This document shows, piece after piece, positions 57,186-64,000 of a stretch of 64,000 nt of DNA (position 1 is the stretch's first letter; each line of letters opens with the position of its first letter). The stretch comes from Schistocerca nitens (taxonomy: Eukaryota > Arthropoda > Insecta > Orthoptera > Acrididae). The notes below the pieces were generated by a model. The model was not told where the DNA came from, did no database searches, and saw only the letters and a program-made list of their open reading frames with translations. Made by a program: the position numbers and the translations under genes. The stretch is from contig NC_064614.1 in assembly GCF_023898315.1 (NCBI RefSeq), positions 74,908,501-74,972,500 of the forward strand, in the 5' to 3' direction.

Positions 57186-58324
57186 ATTTGTAGCTGATAA
57201 GTATTTGTTTTCTGCAAACGAAGAAATATAAATAAGAAAGATATTCTTATATAATCCATCAACCACAGTTTTCACACTCGACTGCTTCTGCAGCTTCCTA
57301 GGATCCTCACTCCTTCACATCGTCTGTCTACCGACCCTCACTGTTGTTTTCTTAGATGCCAACATTGATTTCATGGCGAAGGGGGTCGTGGGGAAAATAA
57401 TCTCTAACACCGACTTCGGAATCGCCATTGGCATCCATAAGAATCAAGGACGCACCTATCTAGGCCATCCTTGTATCCCGCCACCACTGACCATCTAATC
57501 AAAAAAACTTCTTCCATTTGCATCCAGCGTGATAAAATAGAATCATCCAAACGCTAACTCCAAGCCATCGGTTGTTTCCGGAGTCTCCAGTACACCTATT
57601 ACCACACTCACACGCAAACGAAAAAATCCACCCATCTGTGAGCACTGTAAATCCAATCAGCTCCACATTGTTCTAACGTGAAAAATCCTCCAGCGATGAG
57701 CCACATCTCACATTAATAAATGCAAGGCCAAACTCCCTACCAGTGAATACTGAAGTAACTGTCCGCATCCTCCTAATTGATACTCCAGTCCACTACACCA
57801 AGTTCTTCCATCCTACTTCTTCAGCTGCAGATAGTATCAGATTTGTTACCGTAGTTCTCCAAAACATCCGTCTTTTCATGCATCCCAAGCCCCTGATGCC
57901 CAGTCTGTATTCCACCTCAGTATCATCGCCACTTACTTCCACAACTATACCCACCTTTATCAGTTTTAATCCCACTCCTCAACCCTACTATACTACAAAC
58001 AGCACCAAAACAGTAGCATGTGGTCTCCTGCCGAGCGTCTATCGCTTTGTTGATCTTCCCTCCAAGAACTTCATGACCCTTTCTCTGCGTAAGTTTAATT
58101 GCCTTCCCTCACCGACCCTGACCTCACATTTGGAATCCCCGGTTAGATCGATCGTCAATCTTTCCTACACACCCCATCCCAAACGAGGAATCCAATTTAC
58201 ACATTCTCAGTCCAACTGGTGTCCCATTCATCTTCCAAAACTACATGCCACTCTCAATTACCTTCCATATCATTACCATCTTGACATATTCACCATCCAC
58301 TTCCTGCTTCTTATATTAAATTAG
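57186..58324. other. Unclassified C/T-rich region with a long open frame
   Basis: A frame from 57743 to 58324 is open for 193 codons, rich in Pro, Ser, Thr, His and Tyr, with no domain I recognise. Its length may reflect the C/T bias (few stop codons) rather than selection. It could be the worn coding part of the repeat whose 3' end follows at 58325. I would not call it a host gene. Confidence 0.35.
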
Positions 58325-58605
58325 GTTAGATTTACTTTCATTCCATTTGATCCGTAGTGAGGAGGTCCTCCAGCATGTGGAACATGTCAGAAAAACAATA
58401 ATACATGACAAATATTTACAACTAAAACAAACAAGCTAATGTAGGCTTACCATTCCACAGGTCCCAAGTGGAATGATCGTCATTTTTAATTAATATTATA
58501 TGAAGAGTCATTTTACAAATACTAATGCACTGAATTTAAAATAAAAAATTCTTTATTTATTTATAAGGTAATAAACGTGTAATACAACTACTATAATACT
58601 TATTT

Positions 58606-58622
58606 ACACACACACACACACA
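58606..58622. repeat. (CA)n microsatellite
   Basis: Short CA dinucleotide run. Confidence 0.85.
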
Positions 58623-58664
58623 TATTTACAATGAACACATTACTGCACTGAAACTGTACAGAAG

Positions 58665-58666
<2 letters not shown>

Positions 58667-58726
<60 letters not shown>
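58667..58726. repeat. (AT)n microsatellite
   Basis: About 30 uninterrupted AT dinucleotides. Confidence 0.97.
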
Positions 58727-58730
<4 letters not shown>

Positions 58731-58800
58731 GTTTTACTGAGAAATTCATCAGTGGAGTAGAAGGAGTGGGCCACCAATAAATCCTTTAGGTTTCTCTTAA

Positions 58801-61020
58801 ACTGAATTTCATTGGTTGTTAAGCTTTTACATTAGTATACAAATATTGTAAAGGTCGATAGCTGAAGACTGGTAACCTGGCCACTGCCAGCCCGCTCCCA
58901 ATAGGTGGAATTAAGAAAAGGGAGAGGGACAACAATGGAAACATTTACCACAACAGATTTCGATGATCATACAGTCAACAGATTTATGTAGTGAAATGTG
59001 GGTTCTGTTTAACTATAGTATGACTTTTACCTAATTACTTGCGTACAGAAGAACTAATACTCTTGTTTTCATACTAAACAAGGAACCTGTTAAGTAGGAT
59101 ACCTTAGTACAGTTTAGGGCGGAAACTGTAGAGGCGTAACATGAATGCGAAAGATTCTACTCCATGAAAATATCTAGAGGAGGCCACTATTCAACAGTGG
59201 GAAAATGGGTGATAATTTTGGGAACGGAGTGTCTATCCACGACCAATACCAAAGCGAAAACCGAAAACAGAGAAAGGGTTGTCGTCTCCTCGCTGGACGT
59301 GTACTATCAAAGGAAACAAATCAGGGGAGAATAAAATCAGTTTTGTGATAGTCGCAGTGCACGTGACGAATGTAGTGTGGTGTTTTCACTTGCTGTTATT
59401 TCAGTGAATACATTTTGAACTGTGACGAAATGTCACGGTTGGTTCTCTGCGTTTCCTCCTTGTCTGTAGCGCGTTTCTTTCGATATTCCCGCTTTGCGCT
59501 CTGTTGTTTCCTTACCCTAGACATATGGCGCTGTGGCTTTGTTGCAGCCGGCTGCCTGCCGTGTTTCCGAGAGAGCTTCGGTCTGGAGGAGGAACTCGAA
59601 CTGCGGACGTCTGGGGGCGTACAGGAGGCCACGTCGTTTTGTTGATGTTTGGCGTGACTCGTGTCAGGCGTGATGCATCGTTAAGGCCGTGATAGCAGCC
59701 AATGTTACTGTCTTGGTCGCAGGTGGATCAAAGGGGATGTGGCCTGGTTGTCCATTGAAACTCTCATCCTCCGGATGTCGTCGGATTTAAAAGTAAGAAC
59801 TTCTGACCATTGTTTTGCGTTATTTGCAAGGAACTGGGCATTCCGGAGCCTACAGAAATTCGGTGAAGAATATTTGTTTCGTTGCTGTGTAAATGACTGA
59901 ACAAGGAGCAATTTATTTAATGTTCACCTTATGCTCGTGTTCTGCGTGTGCTGTTTGCGAGTGTAAACTTGACTCTCACCTTTGTCTGTTGATTTTCAGC
60001 GCATTGTAAAATACTGGATCCAAGTAGTGACTTTCAATTGATTGGCTAGATTCTTCCTGTTCCTCATCACGACACGTGTTAAATGGCAAAGTAGAATTGT
60101 AGACCTTAACTTGCTACCTCATTTGCATGGCTTCAGTAACAGAGCCTAACCTGTTAACTAATTAAGGCTTGTGGTAAACGGAAGTTTAAGTATGTTGTTT
60201 TAAAATATTATCTGAAATGTGTCAACGATTTACTATTGAGCTGTACTTAATGTCATATTGTAAAGAAAGGTACTTATAGGAGGTTAACCGTCGCCGTAAG
60301 GTGTTGTGGACGGAGCACTTTCTTGTTATTCATTTTAATGTTCTAGTCAATCTGTAAACTTGCTAATTATATTCACTTCACAGGGAGTGTGCCTGCCTTG
60401 ATGTTATAAGTGACCGTTTCATAACCAGTTATTAAACGCGCCTACGCGCATATTTATATTTATGGGAGAACTTAAACTGTGTTCTCCTGTTGAACTTTAA
60501 CTAACGTGCAGAAAACTGAATCAGGTGTTTATTATTGTTCTAGTGTTACTATCTGTCAAGTGTAACATGAGACATTTTCTTGATCTGTTATCAAGTGTTA
60601 CCATAAATGCAAATTGCGGTGAAGCGATGCGCTATTTCAGTTGTTCCCGTGATTTCCTATCTCCGCATTAGTTTATCTAAACTCATAATATTTAATTGTT
60701 TAAATATTGGAGGGAATTGCGTGTGTCCCACATTTGTTACGAATGATACTGCTCTTACAATTCCAAACAGGTTGCGTACAATATTAGACATTACAAACGG
60801 AGCAGGCATACTGATGTATTAAGTTCGTAGTGGTAGACTATCGATATTTGTGCAGTACTCTTCGTTAGGAAGGCTCTCTGACATTTCCAAACGCCGAATC
60901 ATAATGAGATTACCTCCACTCACTTAAAGGCTGTCACTATGTTGTAACTAACCGGTTACTACGGGTTATTCCTTATTATTGGGAATGGAAATACTTATTG
61001 CTTATGAAATTAACGTGAGA
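58801..61020. other. Unclassified region
   Basis: No domain recognised. A minus-strand frame at 59396-59632 encodes a strongly basic 78-residue text rich in Ser, Arg, Lys and Gln. If the minus-strand LTR at 61036-62332 is real, this stretch would be its internal region, but I see no Gag or Pol. Confidence 0.35.
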
Positions 61021-61035
61021 AGAGTAGGGTCGCCA
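61021..61035 (-). promoter_or_regulatory. Primer-binding-site-like sequence (minus strand)
   Basis: Reads TGGCGACCCTACTCT on the minus strand, sharing TGGCGACCCT with the primer-binding site of LTR element 2, directly after the candidate LTR. Confidence 0.4.
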
Positions 61036-62332
61036 CCGACTCTAACCATACAACTAATCAAAGATTTGGTCGAGTCGGAAAATAAATTAATCTGATCACA
61101 GACCAAAAACTCACAAAAATACATACGTTGTGATGTCGCTCATAGGGGATACGATGTAATTAATAGTGTTCACGACAATCAAACATTTAAAATAAAATAG
61201 CACATGCAAGAACACTGTGCAGAAGATCAGCTCCCAGCAACACACCTGAAAATAAGACTTAATCTAAAGCATTTGTTACAAAATACAAGGGGAGAATAAT
61301 CACTGGACCTGTGCATAAGGAAACGCATTGGATGTGTTAACGGGAAAGCTACGAGGTGAGTGGCTTAGGTGCAAAAACGTAATCTCGGAACACATGAGAA
61401 AATTGTAGATAAAATCATTTATTCCTAAGATAAGGATGTGAGGCATGTACACGATTCCTGATAACACGCGGTTTGTGGAGACACAATTTCTAGGTATAGT
61501 GCAAAATTCCAACAATATCACATCACACAATCATGTTAACATTATCTGAAACAAACATGCGATCGGACAGTTAGTGATGCCGGTAGCCCTACAACTATAA
61601 TGTTCTACCACGTGGTTGGCTCCCCACGGACGAAAGACACATAAAGCAAGGAAAATTTACGAGAAGGCAAGGCTCTAAATATCTAGAAAGATGAAAGCTT
61701 ATACAGGCACAGCTGAAGGCAAACAGACATTCATACAGAAGCGAGTGCTCACTTCTTATCGACACCTTTGTGTCGCGCTCTTCCGGCGGATCCAAGTCTG
61801 CTACAGAAATTTACCAAACGAAAACTCTGCGACAAGGCAAAGCAATCTTTCAGAGTTGAAAAGCGAGACCAAAAGCTAACAGCTCTCCCCTCGCCAAGTA
61901 ACAACGCGCCACGCGGTCAGTCTAACTCACCCTTCTTCGACTGGAGCACCGCTGTAGACGCTTCCCGTACCGGCGGCCGACTGCCTTTCCGCTTCTTCTC
62001 CAGCCTCTTCCACGCTCCGCGTGGCCCGGAAAACCCAAAGATGCCATTTCCGCCACCAACCTAACGCAGGTGGATTTCTCACAAGTAGCGAAAACCTCTT
62101 GCCTACTTGACCACTAAGCGAGTTGGCTATTCTGCTGAATCTGTACGACTATTGCAGACTTTCTGCAGCAGACTACGCCACCGTCTAGCAACGTGACACA
62201 CAACCACATTCATTCAATCACGTCACTATGAGAGTAAAGAGAAAAGAGAAACAAGGAAAAGAAAGAGAAATGGCAATGAAAATGGGCTACCGGACTAATG
62301 AAAGGTGGCTACAGGACCCTTTCAATGTTACA
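61036..62332 (-). repeat. Candidate LTR, minus orientation
   Basis: On the minus strand this would start TGTAACATTGAAAGG and end next to TGGCGACCCT. The length (about 1.3 kb) and start resemble the LTRs of elements 1 and 2. No second copy is present in the window and the 3' end lacks CA, so this is tentative. Confidence 0.35.
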
Positions 62333-63216
62333 CAGTTTTACAATGCGATACGCCACATTCATTTTCCGCTGTTGTTAGTGGTTGTTATATAGACACAGTG
62401 AGTAAAGGGTCATACTTAAGCTATTTAAGTTTACGTACTGCGTAGACCTGTGCCTGATCGTACTTTCTCTCTCGTGGGTATAAATAGGGAATCAATGGGC
62501 TTTTTATTTGAATATTTGTGGTTTTTAAGAACTAAACTCAGTAAAGCTGCTACTTTATATGGTATTAGCGTGGTAATTATCTTCCACTAAAAGCAAAAGT
62601 ACGCTTTAATACCGTGCAGTGCTTCATAACACTCATATAAGATGTCTATGTATTGTAGAAAGTACTGTTGATGGTTTTAAAATGTTTAACTACAGTTATA
62701 GCAGCGAAAATAACCAAATATGAGCCCCTAATATAAGTGTATTGGCTTCCACAAGCTTAGTCGGTTATCATAAAAGATTTTATGGGCATGGTTACTTATC
62801 AAAGAAGGTCACTGCAATCACGTACGAAACGTCATTATTCAGCGAAGATTTTAGAAATAGCAATTTTATCAGAAAAAAACGGTGTACAGCTGATAAACAT
62901 AAGAATCGTTGAACACTGATACCTATAAGAAACTGTCTAGACTAAAACACTAAAGAACAAAAACAATATACTATTTCTAAAACTTAAATATCTGAGAAAT
63001 AACTGGTCTTTGAACTGAGCAAGGGAGATTAAAGAACATAAAGATAAACAAGAATGTGTATGCATTCATGGAATTTGTCGAATAAAAGGAAATTCGTTAA
63101 TGTAAGGTGGAATGACAGATTCAAAATCCGTAGAAGAGTAGGAACAACGCTTGCGAAGGTTATTATGTAAGACAAAGCAATGAGTTACATGTTACATGTT
63201 ACAGTGTTACAAGATG
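62333..63216. other. Unclassified AT-rich sequence
   Basis: No recognisable gene or repeat before the LINE start. Confidence 0.4.
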
Positions 63217-63294
63217 TGCAGTTATCTCTAGGGGTAGCGTCTTTGATTCATAATCAAAACGTCTTCGGTCCCGGGTTCGATCCCCGCCACTGCC
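63217..63294 (+). other. tRNA-Met-like module at the LINE 5' end
   Basis: An anticodon arm with a perfect 5-bp stem (TTTGA/TCAAA) encloses TTCATAA, anticodon CAT (63249-63251). The T arm has a perfect box B (GGTTCGATCCC), and the ends pair partly (GCAGT with ACTGC). The D arm does not fold well, so it is tRNA-derived rather than a working tRNA. It could act as an internal RNA polymerase III promoter. Confidence 0.75.
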
Positions 63295-63646
63295 TAAATT
63301 TTGATAAATAATCAGCATTGGCGGCCGAAGACTTCCGGCATAAGAAGTCAGCCTCATTCTGCCAACGGCCTTGTCAAAGATGGCGGAGGAGCGGATAGAG
63401 GTTCAGGGCACTCTCATGTCCTAGGGGTGGGAAATTGCCCCTAAAGGCGGAAGAATCAGCAATGGTCAACGACATGAGGATGCAGAAGACAATGGAAACC
63501 ACTGCATTAAAGACACGTAACGTGTATCTACAGGACATGTGGCCTGTAATTGAAGAAGTGTCATGATGATCTCTCCATTGGCAAAAGATTCTGGAATAGT
63601 CCCCCATTCGGATATCCGGGAGGGGACTGCCAAGAGGGAGGTTACC

Positions 63647-64000
63647 ATGAGAAAAAGATTGAATAATCAACGAAAGGATCACGTTCTACGAGTCGGGGCG
63701 TGGAATGTCAGAAGCTTGAACGTGGTAGGGAAACTAGAAAATCTGAAAATGGAAATGCAAAGGCTCAATCTAGATATAGTAGGTGTCAGTGAAGTGAAGT
63801 GGAAGGAAGACAAGGATTTCTGGTCAGATGAGTTTAGGGTAATATCAACAGCAGCAGAAAATGGTATAACAGCTGTAGGATTCGTTATGAATAGGAAGGT
63901 AGGGCAGAGGGTGTGTTACTGCGAACAGTTCAGTGACCGGGTTGTTCTAAACAGAATCGACAGCAGACCAACACCGACGACGATAGTTCAGGTATACATG
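63647..64000 (+). CDS. LINE endonuclease (N-terminal part, incomplete at window edge)
   Basis: The frame starts at ATG 63647 (MRKRLNNQRKDH) and is open for 118 codons to the end of the window. It encodes the start of an apurinic/apyrimidinic-type endonuclease that nicks target DNA for target-primed reverse transcription. Visible family motifs are VGAWNVRSLN (N-box), LDIVGVSEVKW (catalytic Glu), then NGITAVGFVMNRKV and IVQVYM at the edge. No stop or shift is seen. Databases often label such insect proteins craniofacial development protein 2-like; that label comes from similarity to LINE proteins. The rest, including RT, lies outside the window. Confidence 0.88.
   Translation, partial: MRKRLNNQRKDHVLRVGAWNVRSLNVVGKLENLKMEMQRLNLDIVGVSEVKWKEDKDFWSDEFRVISTAAENGITAVGFVMNRKVGQRVCYCEQFSDRVVLNRIDSRPTPTTIVQVYM

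Larger units (their letters stand above)
58325..58800 (+). repeat. Unclassified dispersed repeat 3' end
   Basis: The text GATCCGTAGTGAGGAGGTCC, ATGTGGAACATGTCAGAAAA and AATCCTTTAGGTTTCTCTTA is familiar to me as a high-copy repeat in locust-like genomes, class unknown (LINE or Penelope-like are options). It contains two microsatellites. Confidence 0.5.
63217..64000 (+). mobile_element. LINE (beta subfamily), 5' end, running off the window
   Basis: This appears to be the true 5' end of an RTE/BovB-like LINE: a tRNA-like module (63217-63294), a 5' leader of about 350 bp with few ATGs, and the endonuclease frame. The endonuclease text matches a worn piece in the fragment at 2890-3025, linking both to one subfamily. 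It is probably the least damaged LINE here, as far as the window shows. Confidence 0.85.

Noticed and set aside
57743..58324. 193-codon open frame as a host gene
   Set aside because: No domain; C/T-rich composition makes stops rare, and it lies next to a dispersed repeat end.
59396..59632. Basic Ser/Arg-rich frame as Gag of a minus-strand LTR element
   Set aside because: Composition alone is weak evidence; no capsid-like text or partner LTR found.
63217..63294. Functional tRNA-Met gene
   Set aside because: The D arm does not fold and the acceptor stem pairs only in part; it is joined to a LINE leader.

Overview
The window is repeat-dense intergenic DNA from a large eukaryotic genome, most likely an orthopteran insect of the Schistocerca (locust/grasshopper) type. 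I infer this from several interspersed repeats I recognise from locust-like genomes: the tRNA-derived SINE beginning GGTTCAAATGGCTCTGAGCA, a 5S-rRNA-derived SINE, and two subfamilies of an RTE/BovB-like LINE (alpha, with a CAA-rich tail; beta, with a tRNA-like 5' end). I see no host protein-coding gene that I can support. Nearly everything recognisable is mobile-element sequence, usually broken by stops, frameshifts or later insertions.

Layout: 0.46-1.75 kb Tc1-like transposon (-); 1.9-3.0 kb internally deleted LINE (-); 3.4-4.3 kb CR1-like LINE tail (+); 4.6-5.5 kb deleted mariner with long inverted repeats (-); 5.9-12.5 kb LINE tail split by LTR element 1; 14.5-24.8 kb LTR element 3 with a LINE copy and three tandem arrays in its 3' part; 25.7-26.3 kb PIF/Harbinger remnant (-); 26.7-28.2 kb Tc1-like transposon (+) split by a 5S-derived SINE; 29.3-30.1 kb LINE (-); 30.2-32.2 kb Tc1-like fragments with SINEs; 34.1 kb SINE; 34.9-35.3 kb foldback; 36.0-47.7 kb LINE (-) carrying a SINE inside a SINE, LTR element 2, and a foldback retroposon; 49.1-49.9 kb LINE (-); 50.65 kb perfect hairpin; 51.2 kb SINE; 52.6-54.0 kb LINE (-); 54.4-56.5 kb mariner remnant split by a Tc1-like element; 56.9-57.2 kb foldback; 58.3-58.8 kb unclassified repeat with microsatellites; 61.0-62.3 kb candidate minus-strand LTR; 63.2 kb to the end, the 5' end of a LINE whose endonuclease reading frame is open to the window edge.

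The three Gypsy-like LTR elements share an unusual pattern. Each keeps long LTRs, a primer-binding site and a recognisable Gag, and each has lost the reverse transcriptase core. Element 1 keeps Gag plus only the C-terminal integrase tail, element 2 keeps Gag plus a protease-like domain, and element 3 keeps Gag plus RNase H and integrase. They look like Gag-coding, RT-less derivatives that would need an autonomous partner. Precise target-site duplications (AGCT for element 1, CTGT for element 3) and several nested insertions allow the relative order of many events to be read directly.
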